Source: Lacimicrobium sp. SS2-24 (lineage in GTDB: Bacteria; Pseudomonadota; Gammaproteobacteria; Enterobacterales; Alteromonadaceae). Taken from it: a DNA stretch of 64,000 nt. The notes under the pieces were generated by a model that had not been told where the DNA came from, did no database searches, and was given only the letters and a program-made list of their open reading frames with translations. Positions 15,752 through 26,024 of this stretch are shown piece by piece. Location: assembly GCF_002201535.1 (NCBI RefSeq), contig NZ_NIWW01000009.1, forward strand, positions 1-64,000, written 5' to 3'. The position numbers and the translations under genes were made by a program. The number at the start of each line of letters is the position of its first letter. Position 1 is the stretch's first letter.

Positions 15752-16588
15752 ATGAGGCACGGCGTAACACTAACGCTGATTGTTTTGTTCAGCCTGCTGC
15801 TGGGCAGCTGTGCTGTGGATACCCGTCCTGTGGTAATCCTGTATACCTATCATTCTGACCCGCCTTTTTATCTGCCCGGGGAAAACAATGATCTGAGTCG
15901 TGAATGGGTCAGGCGTTTTAATCAGTGGCAACAGCGCATCAAACTGGAACTGGTGCATATTGAGCGCAGCGCGCTCAACCGGATAGTAGATAATGGCGCC
16001 CCCTATATTATTCTGTGGGCCAATCCGTTGTGGTTTGATTTCAGAGACAATGCGTTACGTGCATCTGCCCCGATATTCTGGGATGCGGATATTGTGGTCA
16101 GTCACCCCAACCACCCTGTTGAATACCACACCCCCTCAGATCTGACAGGCCTGCGCCTGGGCACAAGAGATGGCTTTTTCTACAAAGGGCTGAATCCCCT
16201 GATAGATAGCGAGCAGCTGACCCGCATCGATACCGAGCAGGACAGCGACAACTATGTGCGTTTGCACCAGGGCGATATTGATGCATTTATCATGACCCGC
16301 GCCAGTTTATTGTACTGGCGCACACATCAGCCCCAGTTAAACGAGCTATCTGTGGCAGCTATGCCCCATGATGCCTATTCCAGGCATGTGCTGGTAAGCG
16401 AGGGCTACCGGCGTTGGCTCCCGCTTTTCAATGCCTTTATCAGCGACTGTGCCGCATCCTCCCAGTGGCAGTCACAACTGCATTACTGGGGCGTTGAAGA
16501 ACTCTTAAATCCCTTCGAGCTGGAACTGGATGAACTGATGGAGCTGGATGCGGACAACGACACCGACGCTCCTGTTTCCCAGCATTGA
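15752..16588 (+). CDS. Periplasmic binding-protein-like lipoprotein
   Basis: Starts at ATG 15752 after AGAGG. It has a lipoprotein signal (RHGVTLTLIVLFSLLLGSC, cysteine at residue 20) and a body of about 260 residues resembling family-3 solute-binding proteins (VVILYTYHSDPPFYLPGEN; LRLGTRDGFFYKGL). The C-terminus is very acidic (ELELDELMELDADNDTD). No transporter genes are nearby. The next gene encodes a multi-domain c-di-GMP protein on the same strand, so this may be a sensory ligand-binding protein. The longer frame starting at 15665 overlaps ETF-QO and spoils the signal peptide, so it was not chosen. Confidence 0.75.
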   Translation: MRHGVTLTLIVLFSLLLGSCAVDTRPVVILYTYHSDPPFYLPGENNDLSREWVRRFNQWQQRIKLELVHIERSALNRIVDNGAPYIILWANPLWFDFRDNALRASAPIFWDADIVVSHPNHPVEYHTPSDLTGLRLGTRDGFFYKGLNPLIDSEQLTRIDTEQDSDNYVRLHQGDIDAFIMTRASLLYWRTHQPQLNELSVAAMPHDAYSRHVLVSEGYRRWLPLFNAFISDCAASSQWQSQLHYWGVEELLNPFELELDELMELDADNDTDAPVSQH

Positions 16589-16748
16589 TGGGGTAGCACA
16601 AGGCTATTCTCCAGCCCTGCGATGTGTATCCCGCAACTGATACACTGTTGGCTCAGCACCAGGTGACTCCTACCCCTTTTGCGCTGGATCAATCCCCGCA
16701 AATTTTCCGCTGCTACAATGCGCGCCGTGATTAGCCAACCGAGTAGTA

Positions 16749-19292
16749 ATGATGGCCGACCTCCTTTTTCCGCAACAATTTGTTGATTCTTACGAGCCCA
16801 CCGTGGCCCAGCTGGCAAACCGTAATCTGATTACCTGTACGCCCGATACGCCCTTGCAAGATGCCGCTGAAATGATGCAACAGCATCAGGTTAGTTGTAT
16901 TTTGGTGCGTCAGCAACGCGACATTATCGGTATCTGGACAGAAGCCGATGCCAGAAAGCTCGACTATAGCTCAGCGCAGAGCTTCAGGCAGCCCATAAAA
17001 GAAGTGATGACCCAGCCGGTCATCAGCATCGATGAGCAGGTCAGTCTTACCGATGCCGCCAGCCTGATGCTGAAAAAACGTATCCGCCGTCTGCTCATCA
17101 CAGACAATCACAAGCGTCCTCTGGGCATGCTGACGCAGACAGACATTGTTCGCCAGCAGCGCATAGAATACTTTCTGCGTCTGCGTGATGTCGGTTCAAG
17201 CATCAGTCGTATGCCACTGAAACTCCCGGCAAGCCTGTCGCTGGCCGAGGCAGCAAAAGCATTGCAACAGCATCAGAGTGATGCCGCCATCGTCGTCTTC
17301 GATGACGTGCCGCCGGGTATCATTACCGAGCGGGATCTGATTCGCGTTATCGCCCAGCGCTGCAACCAGACATCCCTGGGGGAATGCTGCCACCGCCCCT
17401 TGTTGAGCGTGCATAAAGACTGCAGTCTGTTGCAGGCGGTGGACTTGCTCAAAGAGCGCAATGTCCGCCATCTGGCCGTGTGCAATGATCAGGAACAGTT
17501 CTGTGGGCTGTTGTCTTTTTCCGATATTCTGGCGAATGTGGAATACGCCTATATCGACCAACTGAAACAGGCACTCAGTGACCGCGATTCAGCATTACGG
17601 GCCTCCACCGGTTATCTGCGTCTGGCGCAAAAGGTTATTGATGCTTCGCTGGACGCCATCATGATCACCAGCGAAGCGGGCGTGATTGAGTCCGTTAACC
17701 CCAGTTTCTGCCAGGTAACCGGTTATAGCGCGGCCGAAGCCATCGGCCAGACGCCCAAGCTGCTCAGCTCAGGCATGCACGACCAGAGCTTTTATAAGAA
17801 GATGTGGCAGACCCTGTTTGAACAGGGCCACTGGCAGGGTGAAATCTGGAATAAGCGTAAGAACGGTGACCTCTATCCACAGTGGTTATCGATCACGGCC
17901 ATTCGCAATGAAAAGCAGGAGATCACCCAGTTTGCCGCCATTTTCAGCGATATCAGTGAGCGTAAGAATCAGGAGCGCAAAATCCATCAACTGGCCTATG
18001 TGGATGAGCTGACGGGACTGGCCAACCGTCGTCTGTTCCAGGACAGATTACAGTTAAGCCTGGCCAACGCGCACCGGCATCACCACAAGATGGCGGTGCT
18101 GTTTCTGGATCTGGATTTATTTAAACGCATCAATGACACCCTCGGCCACCAGGCGGGCGATCAGGCCTTAAAAGAAGTCGCCCACCGTTTGCAAAGTACC
18201 GTACGTGAGGGCGAATCGGTAGCCCGCTTAGGCGGCGATGAGTTTACCATTCTGGTACCGGAAACAGACGATTGCCAATCGCTGGCATCACTGGCACAGC
18301 GCCTGGTGACTCAGTTCGACCAACCTGTGCGATTAAAGGGGCAGGACTTTTTTCTTACAACCAGCATCGGTATCAGTCAGTATCCCAAAGACGGTAAAAG
18401 TGCAGAGCAATTAATCAAGCATGCTGATCTGGCCATGTATGAGGCTAAGAATGCGGGGCGTAATCAGTACTGTTTTTACCAGTCTGAAACCGGCCAGCAG
18501 ACGGCTGATGAACTGAAGCTGGAGCAGGCCCTTCGTCACGCCCTGACACACCGTCAGTTGCAGGTCTATTATCAGCCAAAGATTGATTTGCACACCAGCT
18601 CCGTTATTGGCTTCGAAGCCCTGGTACGCTGGCAACATGCGCAATTTGGCAAGATCTCGCCAGAGCGTTTTATTCCTCTTGCTGAGAAGCTCGGACTCAT
18701 CAGTACCCTCAGTGAACAGGTGCTGGATACCGTGTGTGAAGACATTCACCAGTATGGTCTGGACCACCTGCCGGTTTCGGTAAACGTGTCAGTGTTGCAA
18801 CTCGCCGATCCAGGCTTTTGCCGACGATTATGTCAACAACTGAACCAGCATCAGATCAGCCCCCGGCGCATTGAACTGGAGCTCACTGAAAGCTGCCTGA
18901 TCCCTGAGCAGGCCAATGCCACGCTTAAACTGTTAACCGAGCTACGCGAGCATGGATTCCGGCTCTCCATCGATGATTTTGGCACCGGCTATTCGTCGCT
19001 CTCTTATCTGCGCCGTCTGCCTATCGATACCCTTAAAATTGACCGCAGTTTTATCAATGAACTGCCCGACAACGAGGAAGACAGTCAAATCACCCTGGCG
19101 ATTCTGGCCATGGCCAAAGCCCTGGGGCTGGAAGTGATTGCTGAGGGCGTGGAAACGTCTGTACAGCGTGACTTTTTACTGCAAAGTGGCTGTCAGGTGG
19201 GCCAGGGTTATCTGTTCTGGCCCGCCTTGCCGGTGCATGCCCTGCCGCTGAAACAGCGTTACCAGGCAGATGCTGTCATGGCGTGTCAGTGA
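16749..19292 (+). CDS. CBS-CBS-PAS-GGDEF-EAL cyclic-di-GMP protein
   Basis: An 847-residue cytoplasmic signalling protein. It has four CBS motifs in two pairs (about residues 15-260), one PAS domain (about 285-400), a GGDEF domain (GGDEF at 495-499) and an EAL domain (EAL at 623-625). The phosphodiesterase residues look complete (FEALVRW, VNVSV, ELTES, DDFGTGYSS, LKIDRSFI, AEGVET). GGDEF is intact, but the inhibitory RxxD site reads RxxE (REGE). The CBS pairs probably bind adenine nucleotides, linking energy state to c-di-GMP. No membrane segments are seen. The stop overlaps the end of the convergent transporter gene by 17 bp. Confidence 0.93.
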   Translation: MMADLLFPQQFVDSYEPTVAQLANRNLITCTPDTPLQDAAEMMQQHQVSCILVRQQRDIIGIWTEADARKLDYSSAQSFRQPIKEVMTQPVISIDEQVSLTDAASLMLKKRIRRLLITDNHKRPLGMLTQTDIVRQQRIEYFLRLRDVGSSISRMPLKLPASLSLAEAAKALQQHQSDAAIVVFDDVPPGIITERDLIRVIAQRCNQTSLGECCHRPLLSVHKDCSLLQAVDLLKERNVRHLAVCNDQEQFCGLLSFSDILANVEYAYIDQLKQALSDRDSALRASTGYLRLAQKVIDASLDAIMITSEAGVIESVNPSFCQVTGYSAAEAIGQTPKLLSSGMHDQSFYKKMWQTLFEQGHWQGEIWNKRKNGDLYPQWLSITAIRNEKQEITQFAAIFSDISERKNQERKIHQLAYVDELTGLANRRLFQDRLQLSLANAHRHHHKMAVLFLDLDLFKRINDTLGHQAGDQALKEVAHRLQSTVREGESVARLGGDEFTILVPETDDCQSLASLAQRLVTQFDQPVRLKGQDFFLTTSIGISQYPKDGKSAEQLIKHADLAMYEAKNAGRNQYCFYQSETGQQTADELKLEQALRHALTHRQLQVYYQPKIDLHTSSVIGFEALVRWQHAQFGKISPERFIPLAEKLGLISTLSEQVLDTVCEDIHQYGLDHLPVSVNVSVLQLADPGFCRRLCQQLNQHQISPRRIELELTESCLIPEQANATLKLLTELREHGFRLSIDDFGTGYSSLSYLRRLPIDTLKIDRSFINELPDNEEDSQITLAILAMAKALGLEVIAEGVETSVQRDFLLQSGCQVGQGYLFWPALPVHALPLKQRYQADAVMACQ

Positions 19293-20721
19293 TGGCCGGT
19301 AGCGGGCTCTGCTTTGACTGAATTTGCGGCTGCACATCCTCGCCATAGCCCAGGGTTACCGCCAGCATCAACACCACCGCAGCGGCCAGCATCAGTTTTG
19401 CCAATAACACGATACAGAAGCGGAACCACAAGTGGTATGGCACCCCAGCCATGCCAATGATCCCCATTAACACGGCGTTGGTGGGAATGATCATGTTAGA
19501 GAAACCATCACCGAACTGATAAGCCAGCACGGCCACTTGTCTGGGTACACCGATAATATCTCCAACCGGTACCATCAGAGGCATGGTGACATAGGCCTGA
19601 CCACTGCCGGAGGGAATGAATAAGTTCAGCAGTGTCTGAATAATTAGCATGCCCACCGCGGCCAGTTCTGCCCCTAAATAAGATAACGGCAAAGACAAAC
19701 CGTGCACCAGAGAATGCAGGATCTGGCCATCTTCCATCACCAGGGCGATCCCCCTCGCCACACCAATGAGCATGGCGGTGGTGGCAAGATCCTTTACCCC
19801 CTCAATAAAATGATTGGCGGCATTATCGGCCCCCAGCTTACCCACTACCGCCGTCAGTATGCCCCAGGCAATAAACAAGGCGCCCAGTTCATATAAATAC
19901 CAGCCCCGGGTGGCAATCCCCCAAACCGCGGTGATAAGCGTCAGCACAAAGGCCAACAGAATAACCTGGTGACGCCGGTTCAGCGCCGGATAGACGCTGG
20001 CTTGCTGCCCCTCAAGCGGACAGGCAATGCCTTTCATCAAAGACTGTTCGGGGTCATTGGCAACCCGTTTGGCATAGCGCCACACATGATGAAAGCCGAT
20101 CAGTACAAAGGGAATAAAAATCGCCAGCCTAAGTTCCAGACCTGAATACACCGGGATTTCAGCGATTTGCTGGGCAATCAGTACCGTAAAGGGGTTAAAG
20201 GCCGATACCCCGTAGCCAATACCATAGCCCGCCACTATCATGCCCACTGCGGTCATGGCGTCCAGACGCATGGCTTTACATAGCCCCACAAGAATGAGGA
20301 CAAAAGGAATGTACTCACCCGCCGTACCAATGGCGCCGGATGCCAGGGCAAAGGCAAATACCACCACAAAAATTAACTTGTGGGGAGCATCGCCAAAGCG
20401 CTCAAGTAAGCGCCCGATAAGCGCATCGATCGTGCCCGTGGCCCTTGCTATGGCGAGCACGCCGCCGACGGTAAACACAAAGAAAATCACATCCTGCGCC
20501 GCGGCCAGCGCCCGCGGGATGGTGGTCAGAAAATCCCAGGGCGTCAGATAAGTGCGACTTTCACTGACCTGGTAGGTACCGGCCACCACCATTTGTCTTC
20601 CCTGTTCGGTGGTCACAAGATCGAAAAAACCCTGAGGCACTATCCAGGTGGCAATATAGGCCACCAACATCATGCCCAGTAATAAAATCAGTGTATGAGG
20701 AACTCTGAAGCCCTGAGTCAT
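19276..20721 (-). CDS. YfcC-family integral membrane transporter
   Basis: About 481 residues with many hydrophobic helices. It matches the YfcC/C4-dicarboxylate-carrier-like family (segments VPHTLILLLGMMLVAYIATWIVP, GYGIGYGVSAFNPFTVLIAQ and SGSGQAYVTMPLMVPVGDI). Substrates of this family are poorly known; organic acids or amino acids are candidates. The frame opens with TTG at 20751, but GGAG sits nine bases before the ATG at 20721, which is preferred. The next ATG upstream, at 20727, is too close to that site. It converges with the c-di-GMP gene and overlaps its end. Confidence 0.85.
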   Translation of the reverse strand: MTQGFRVPHTLILLLGMMLVAYIATWIVPQGFFDLVTTEQGRQMVVAGTYQVSESRTYLTPWDFLTTIPRALAAAQDVIFFVFTVGGVLAIARATGTIDALIGRLLERFGDAPHKLIFVVVFAFALASGAIGTAGEYIPFVLILVGLCKAMRLDAMTAVGMIVAGYGIGYGVSAFNPFTVLIAQQIAEIPVYSGLELRLAIFIPFVLIGFHHVWRYAKRVANDPEQSLMKGIACPLEGQQASVYPALNRRHQVILLAFVLTLITAVWGIATRGWYLYELGALFIAWGILTAVVGKLGADNAANHFIEGVKDLATTAMLIGVARGIALVMEDGQILHSLVHGLSLPLSYLGAELAAVGMLIIQTLLNLFIPSGSGQAYVTMPLMVPVGDIIGVPRQVAVLAYQFGDGFSNMIIPTNAVLMGIIGMAGVPYHLWFRFCIVLLAKLMLAAAVVLMLAVTLGYGEDVQPQIQSKQSPLPAITDTP

Positions 20722-20751
20722 GGGCATATTCTCCGTTAAATCAAAAGCCAA

Positions 20752-21060
20752 TAAATAAGGCGCCCGTCAGGCGCCTTAGCTGTAGTCCGTGTATACGGCT
20801 ATTCCACTAAGAGCATTTCCCGTAGCAACTTACCCGCCAACATATCGTCTTGATGATAGCTGGAAATCATTGAGTCATAGTTCCTAACGTATTAGCAAGG
20901 CTGGCGTGAGTGCATTGTTCTTTAATACGTGCATCACCGCTTTGAGACGCTTCGGCTTTACTCTATAACAACTAAAAATACGAGAAAATAGCCGCAGAGT
21001 TGATTATCTTCACAGAAGTTAGGCGAATGTATTCAATCTGTTACACTGATTTTCAGGCAC
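20752..21060. other. Gap where pnp would be expected
   Basis: Holds a perfect 9-bp hairpin (TAAGGCGCC / GGCGCCTTA, 20756-20778) in the leader of the transporter gene. There is also a 23-codon open frame on the minus strand that ends DDMLAGKLLREMLLVE and looks like a gene-end fragment. No complete gene is seen. In most gammaproteobacteria pnp follows rpsO here. Confidence 0.5.
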
Positions 21061-21083
21061 AAAAAAAGCACCCTGAGGTGCCT
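21061..21083 (-). terminator. Intrinsic terminator after rpsO
   Basis: Minus-strand stem GCACC / GGTGC with a short loop, followed by seven T. It lies 20-45 bp past the rpsO stop and so ends the metY-rpsO operon here, without pnp. Confidence 0.85.
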
Positions 21084-21105
21084 CTTTTGTTCGTACCGGG
21101 CGGTC

Positions 21106-21375
21106 TTAGCGACGCAGACCCAGACGCTTGATCAGCTCCAGATAACGGTCCTGATCTTTATTCTTCAGATAATCCAGCATGCTACGGCGCTGGCTAACCA
21201 TGCGCAGCAGACCACGACGAGAGTGGTGATCTTTCTTATGCTCTTTGAAGTGACCTTGCAGTTTGTTGATATTGTGCGTCAACAGGGCAACCTGCACTTC
21301 TGGTGAACCTGTATCACCTTCTTTCACACCGTAGTCGGCGATGAGTTTTGCAGTTTCGTCTTTAGTTAGTGACAT
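21106..21375 (-). CDS. rpsO: 30S ribosomal protein S15
   Basis: Primary 16S rRNA-binding protein of the small-subunit platform. The 89-residue length and the motifs [33 protein letters not shown] and LDYLK are diagnostic. It has its own strong promoter about 60 bp upstream. The terminator directly behind it means it is the last gene of this operon. Confidence 0.99.
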   Translation of the reverse strand: MSLTKDETAKLIADYGVKEGDTGSPEVQVALLTHNINKLQGHFKEHKKDHHSRRGLLRMVSQRRSMLDYLKNKDQDRYLELIKRLGLRR

Positions 21376-21434
21376 ACTATTCTCCTAAGGTTAGACCGGC
21401 CGATCACTAATTCAGCGGGTCGAAAAGAGCGCGT

Positions 21435-21462
21435 ATTATAGCGATGCAGACAGGAATAGCAA
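21435..21462 (-). promoter_or_regulatory. rpsO promoter
   Basis: Minus strand: -35 TTGCTA (21457-21462), 16-bp spacer, perfect -10 TATAAT (21435-21440), followed by a GC-rich discriminator. This is consistent with the internal rpsO promoter known in E. coli. Confidence 0.75.
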
Positions 21463-21485
21463 GGCAGGCGTAAGCGAATTATGAA

Positions 21486-21720
21486 TCAAAAGGCACTGGG
21501 GTCCCGCAAGAGGCATGGGGGAACGACTTTCGGTCATGCCCGAATGCCGTTATCGGGCATCCAGCGCCCTATTTGAGAAAGGCAAATTCACCACAGAGAC
21601 ACAGAGGCTCTTAGACGCTGCGGATTGGCTTTCATGGCACCCTGGCTGCGCCAGTCCAATAATTTGGCCCCGAGATCATCGTGCTTTTATCTGTGCTCTC
21701 TGTGTCTGCGTGGTAAATGT
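21486..21720. repeat. Palindromic repeat plus inverted-repeat element between truB and rpsO
   Basis: 21488-21570 carries the GGCACTGG...AGCGCC palindrome family, with ATGCCCGA / TCGGGCAT arms at 21536-21560, as at 41-65. 21585-21718 is a 134-bp element bounded by inverted arms (AATTCACCACAGAGACACAG and CTCTGTGTCTGCGTGGTAAA). It looks like a small non-coding mobile element (MITE-like) and codes for nothing evident. Confidence 0.7.
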
Positions 21721-21767
21721 TCTTTTCGTGCTTTCTCTGATAACTGCAAGTTGGCAACTGAAGACTT

Positions 21768-22697
21768 TTAATACACCACCAGACGCTTAGGCGCCACTCT
21801 GCCCGGGCTTTCTATTTCACCTGCGCCAAGAAAGCGCCCTTCTTCATCATAGCAACGCACCATGCCCTGAGCACTCCCTGTCGGCGCTTCCACCGGGTTC
21901 CCATTGCAGAAATAGGTAAGCTTTGCTGCCGGGATCTGCACTTTTTCAAGAGATGTGACCGCCGTATCCATGGGTAATAGCAGCTGATCTAATTGCGACC
22001 AATCCGTTGAACCTTGTTCAGTGCATTTTTCAGCGTATTGCTGCAGGGCTTCCAGGCTCATCATGCGCGCCGGGGGATATTTCGCAACCGCACTGCGGTG
22101 CAAGCGGCTGACATAGGCGCCACACCCCAGATTCTGCCCCAGATCATCCACCAACGAGCGAATATACGTGCCTTTGGAACAGTGCACCTCAAGATCCACT
22201 TGTTCCCCTTGCAGGCGCGTTATTTCAATACTGAAAATGGTGATTGGACGGGCTTCTCTGGGCACTTCTATTCCCTGGCGGGCATAGGTATAAAGGGGCT
22301 TGCCCTGATACTTCAGGGCCGAAAACATCGATGGCACCTGCTCACTGTGCCCCGCAAAGGCCTCAACCGCGGCCCGAATGTCTGCTTCGCTGACATTCAC
22401 CGGTTTACGTTCTACCACCTCTCCGTCCGCGTCCGAGGTGGTGGTGCGGATCCCCAGGGTGGCAGTGACGCTGTACTTTTTATCGGCATCCAGCAAAAAC
22501 TGGCTGAATTTAGTGGCTTCACCAAGGCATATGGGCAACATGCCCGTAGCGAGGGGATCGAGTGCGCCGGTATGACCCGCTTTGGCTGCGCCAAACACCC
22601 TTTTTACCTGTTGTAGCGCATGATTGGAGGAACCGCCTAAGCCTTTATCCAGCAAAAAAATGCCGTGCACATTACGGCCTTTACGACGTCTTGCCAT
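21768..22697 (-). CDS. truB: tRNA pseudouridine(55) synthase
   Basis: Makes pseudouridine 55 in the T loop of tRNAs. The 309-residue product has the catalytic-aspartate motif [15 protein letters not shown] near residue 45, the [13 protein letters not shown] motif, and the C-terminal PUA-like end ([10 protein letters not shown]). It sits between rbfA and rpsO in the standard order. Confidence 0.98.
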   Translation of the reverse strand: MARRRKGRNVHGIFLLDKGLGGSSNHALQQVKRVFGAAKAGHTGALDPLATGMLPICLGEATKFSQFLLDADKKYSVTATLGIRTTTSDADGEVVERKPVNVSEADIRAAVEAFAGHSEQVPSMFSALKYQGKPLYTYARQGIEVPREARPITIFSIEITRLQGEQVDLEVHCSKGTYIRSLVDDLGQNLGCGAYVSRLHRSAVAKYPPARMMSLEALQQYAEKCTEQGSTDWSQLDQLLLPMDTAVTSLEKVQIPAAKLTYFCNGNPVEAPTGSAQGMVRCYDEEGRFLGAGEIESPGRVAPKRLVVY

Positions 22698-22859
22698 TTA
22701 CAGCACCCTGTATCTTTAATCAAACAACTTCTGTGGGGACGCAGATCAACACCATCTGTGCGCTGATAGTCCCTTCAGCTCAGTATTGCGCCAGCGCATT
22801 CACACCATAGCAGGTCGGCAAGACTGCGTTGATGTGACGCATTTCAACACTCTGGTGGG

Positions 22860-23273
22860 CTATTCCTGCTCTTCTGCATCCGGATCACGGCCGGCTTTGC
22901 GCGCGCGCTCTTTATCCTTATTCACGGTCTCGGTGAGCAAGGCAGACAACCTCACCCCTTCGGTGATGGACTTGTCCTGTAAAAAGCGGATGGCCGGAAC
23001 GGTTCTCATGCTCATACGCTTTGCCAGCAGACTGCGCACGAAGCCTTTGTTGTCATCGAGGATTTCCAGTTGCTGTTTAATTTTATCATCGTCATCGGCA
23101 TAAATAGTGACAAAGACCTTGGCGTAGGCCAGATCTCTGGACACCTCCACATCAGACACGGTCACCATGCCCAGGCGCGGATCGCGGTGCTTGAATTCAT
23201 GCTGCAAAATGCTGGCGACTTCTTTGTGAATCTGTTGACCCACACGATCGGTACGGGAAAATTCTCTTGCCAT
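22860..23273 (-). CDS. rbfA: 30S ribosome-binding factor A
   Basis: Cold-adaptation factor that binds the maturing 30S subunit. The proper start is the ATG at 23273 (MAREFSRTDRVGQQIHKEVA), giving 137 residues. The frame is open 19 codons further upstream, but those codons are not conserved family sequence. Motifs include DPRLGMVTVSDVEVSRDL and RSLLAKRMSMRTVPAIRF. The C-terminal tail is acidic. It follows infB across a gap with a strong hairpin. Confidence 0.97.
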   Translation of the reverse strand: MAREFSRTDRVGQQIHKEVASILQHEFKHRDPRLGMVTVSDVEVSRDLAYAKVFVTIYADDDDKIKQQLEILDDNKGFVRSLLAKRMSMRTVPAIRFLQDKSITEGVRLSALLTETVNKDKERARKAGRDPDAEEQE

Positions 23274-23326
23274 AATGCTACTCTGTAATGTTTGGCGTTT
23301 GCCAGAAACTAAGGTCGGTGAAGACA

Positions 23327-23353
23327 ACAACGGAGGCCAGCGGCCTCCGTTGT
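23327..23353 (-). promoter_or_regulatory. Perfect 12-bp hairpin between infB and rbfA
   Basis: ACAACGGAGGCC, loop AGC, GGCCTCCGTTGT: a full 12-bp stem with a three-base loop. There is no U-run after it on the minus strand, so it is not a standard terminator. It could be an RNase processing or mRNA-stability element that uncouples infB and rbfA levels. Confidence 0.6.
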
Positions 23354-23378
23354 AATGACACGATTGACTCCGGAAAAA

Positions 23379-26000
23379 TCAGAGTTCGCGTTTTACTTCT
23401 ACCGTTTCGAAGACTTCGATCTGGTCGCCTTCTTTAACGTCATTATAGTTCTTCACGCCGATACCACATTCCATCCCGTTACGGACTTCCTGGACATCGT
23501 CTTTGAAGCGACGCAGTGACTCCAGCTCACCTTCATAGATGACCACGTTGTCACGCAATACGCGGATAGGTGCGCTGCGTTTGACGATGCCTTCAGTAAC
23601 CATACAACCAGCAATGGCGCCAAGTTTGGGTGAGCGGAAGACGTCACGAACTTCAGCCAGACCAATGATTTCCTGTTTGAACTCAGGTGCCAGCATGCCA
23701 GTCATGGCTGCTTTCACTTCATCAATCAACTGATAGATGACACTGTAGTAACGCAGGTCGATCTCTTCGTTTTCAATGACTTTGCGAGCGGAGGCATCAG
23801 CACGCACATTAAAGCCGACGATGATAGCACCAGATGCCGATGCCAGGCTGGCGTCGGTTTCTGTAATACCACCCACACCACTGCCCACGATGTTCACTTT
23901 CACTTCATCGGTAGACAGTTTGGTCAGTGAGTCGGCGATGGCCTCAATGGAGCCCTGTACATCGGCTTTAAGCACGATATTCAGCTCAGTGACATCACCG
24001 GACTCCATGTCAGCAAACATGTTTTCCAGTTTCGACTTCTGCTGCTTCGCCAGTTTCAGGTCACGCTGCTTGGCACGACGGGTGCCGGCCACTTCACGGG
24101 CCTTACGCTCGTCGGTCACTACACGGGCATCATCCCCTGCCGCGGGTACACCGGATAATCCGAGAATTTCCACGGGCGTTGAGGGGCCTGCAACTTTAAC
24201 TTCCTGACCATTTTCATCCCGCATGGCACGAACACGCCCATACTCAAATCCACATAGCAGAATATCGCCAGCCTTGAGTTCACCTTCCTGAACCAATACC
24301 GTGGCAACCGGTCCACGACCTTTATCCAGGCGTGACTCGATCACGATGCCTTTGGCAGGGCCATTGGCCGGTGCTTTGAGATCCAAAACCTCGGCTTGCA
24401 GTGAAATGGCTTCCAGCAACTCGTCCACACCCATACCGGTGTGAGCTGAAACCTGAACAAACTGGTGTTCACCGCCCCACTCTTCGGAGATAACTTCAAG
24501 CTGAGACAGCTCGGTTTTCACCCGATCGGGATCAGCAGATTCTTTGTCCATTTTGTTGACCGCGACGATCAACGGCACACCCGCCGCACGAGCGTGCTGA
24601 ACGGCTTCTTTGGTCTGTGGCATAACACCGTCATCGGCTGCCACCACCAATATCACGATATCTGTGGCCGTAGCGCCACGGGCTCGCATTGCCGTAAAGG
24701 CCGCGTGTCCGGGCGTATCCAGGAAGGTGATCTTGCCACCGTCTGTTTCTACGCTGTAGGCACCAATGTGCTGGGTAATACCGCCTGCTTCGCCAGCGGC
24801 CACTTTGGCCCGACGAATATAATCCAGCAAGGAGGTCTTACCATGGTCAACGTGACCCATAATGGTCACCACGGGCGCCCGTCCGACCTTCTCGGCACTG
24901 GTTTTTTCTTCCAGCAATTCTTCTTCAAGGGCATTGTCATTGACCAGTTCGTACTTATGCCCTAACTCTTCGACCACCAATACTGCGGTGTCCTGGTCGA
25001 GAACCTGATTGATAGTGACCATTTCGCCCATTTTCATCATGGTCTTGATCACTTCCGTAGCCTTAATGGCCAACTTGTTGGCGAGTTCGCCAACGGTAAT
25101 TGTTTCACCTAACTTAACCACACGCTCCACCGGCTGGGCAGGTTTGTTGAAACCATGCATCAAATCTGCACCAGCATTTTTTCTCTTTTTGGATTTACGA
25201 CGACGACCGCCGCGCTCGAATTGCATGTCCTCTTCATCTTCCGCTTCCTGAGCGTACCGATTGGAATGCAAATGGACCTCTTCTGACTCCCGACGACGAC
25301 GGCGCTCATCTTCTTCTTTCCAGCGACGTTCGTTCTCTTCAGCCAGTTTACGGGCCTTTTCTGCCGCTTTCTTCGCTTCTTTTTCAAGCTTACGGCGACT
25401 CTCTTCTTCCTGTTGCAGGCGAATCTGTTCCGCTTCCTGACGGGCTTTTTCGCGCTCTGCACGCTCTTCATCCGTGAGGCTTTCTTCCTGTGCCCGCGCT
25501 TCTGCTTCACGTTTTTCACGTTCGGCTTTTTCTGCCTCGGCTCTGGCCTTGGCTTCAGCCTGCTTGCGAGCCTGTTCTTCCGCTGCTTTCTTGGCGGCTT
25601 CATCAGCTTTACGCTGCGCTTCCAGACGCTCCTGTTCGCGGGCCTTTTCTTCTTCCGCCTTGCGTTTCGCTTCTTCTTCTGCCTGCTTAGCCAGTTCTAC
25701 TTCGCTGCGTTTGACGTAGGTGCGTTTCTTACGCACTTCAACTTTAACGGCCTTGGATTTACCCGCCGAATTCACGCTCAGTGTACTGGTTGTACGACGT
25801 TTCAATGTCATACGCTTTGGCTCAAGCGACGCTGCACCACCGTGCTGCTTACTTAAATGCTCAAGCAGAATACGTTTTTCATCTTCAGTAACTTGCTCTC
25901 CCGGACCTTTTTTGATCCCGGCATCAGCAAATTGCTTAACCAGACGGTCAACCGCTGTGCCAATATCACCGGCAAGTTTTTCTATGGATACATCTGCCAT
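23379..26000 (-). CDS. infB: Translation initiation factor IF-2
   Basis: GTPase that brings initiator tRNA to the 30S subunit. The 873-residue product has an IF2-type N-terminal domain (residues 1-50), a long charged alanine/glutamate/arginine/lysine-rich helix (about 90-250), a second IF2-N domain, and the GTPase core with [12 protein letters not shown] (G1), DTPGHAAF (G3) and NKMDKE (G4), followed by domains II-IV. The long coiled region makes this a long-form IF-2. It follows nusA in the conserved operon. Confidence 0.98.
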   Translation of the reverse strand: MADVSIEKLAGDIGTAVDRLVKQFADAGIKKGPGEQVTEDEKRILLEHLSKQHGGAASLEPKRMTLKRRTTSTLSVNSAGKSKAVKVEVRKKRTYVKRSEVELAKQAEEEAKRKAEEEKAREQERLEAQRKADEAAKKAAEEQARKQAEAKARAEAEKAEREKREAEARAQEESLTDEERAEREKARQEAEQIRLQQEEESRRKLEKEAKKAAEKARKLAEENERRWKEEDERRRRRESEEVHLHSNRYAQEAEDEEDMQFERGGRRRKSKKRKNAGADLMHGFNKPAQPVERVVKLGETITVGELANKLAIKATEVIKTMMKMGEMVTINQVLDQDTAVLVVEELGHKYELVNDNALEEELLEEKTSAEKVGRAPVVTIMGHVDHGKTSLLDYIRRAKVAAGEAGGITQHIGAYSVETDGGKITFLDTPGHAAFTAMRARGATATDIVILVVAADDGVMPQTKEAVQHARAAGVPLIVAVNKMDKESADPDRVKTELSQLEVISEEWGGEHQFVQVSAHTGMGVDELLEAISLQAEVLDLKAPANGPAKGIVIESRLDKGRGPVATVLVQEGELKAGDILLCGFEYGRVRAMRDENGQEVKVAGPSTPVEILGLSGVPAAGDDARVVTDERKAREVAGTRRAKQRDLKLAKQQKSKLENMFADMESGDVTELNIVLKADVQGSIEAIADSLTKLSTDEVKVNIVGSGVGGITETDASLASASGAIIVGFNVRADASARKVIENEEIDLRYYSVIYQLIDEVKAAMTGMLAPEFKQEIIGLAEVRDVFRSPKLGAIAGCMVTEGIVKRSAPIRVLRDNVVIYEGELESLRRFKDDVQEVRNGMECGIGVKNYNDVKEGDQIEVFETVEVKREL

Positions 26001-26024
26001 GTGTGGTTGTTCCTCCCGTTGACC

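Noticed and set aside
25413-25856. ORFs opposite the IF-2 charged helix (also 25160-25603 in another frame)
   Set aside because: Low-complexity shadows of the repetitive E/A/K/R region of infB.
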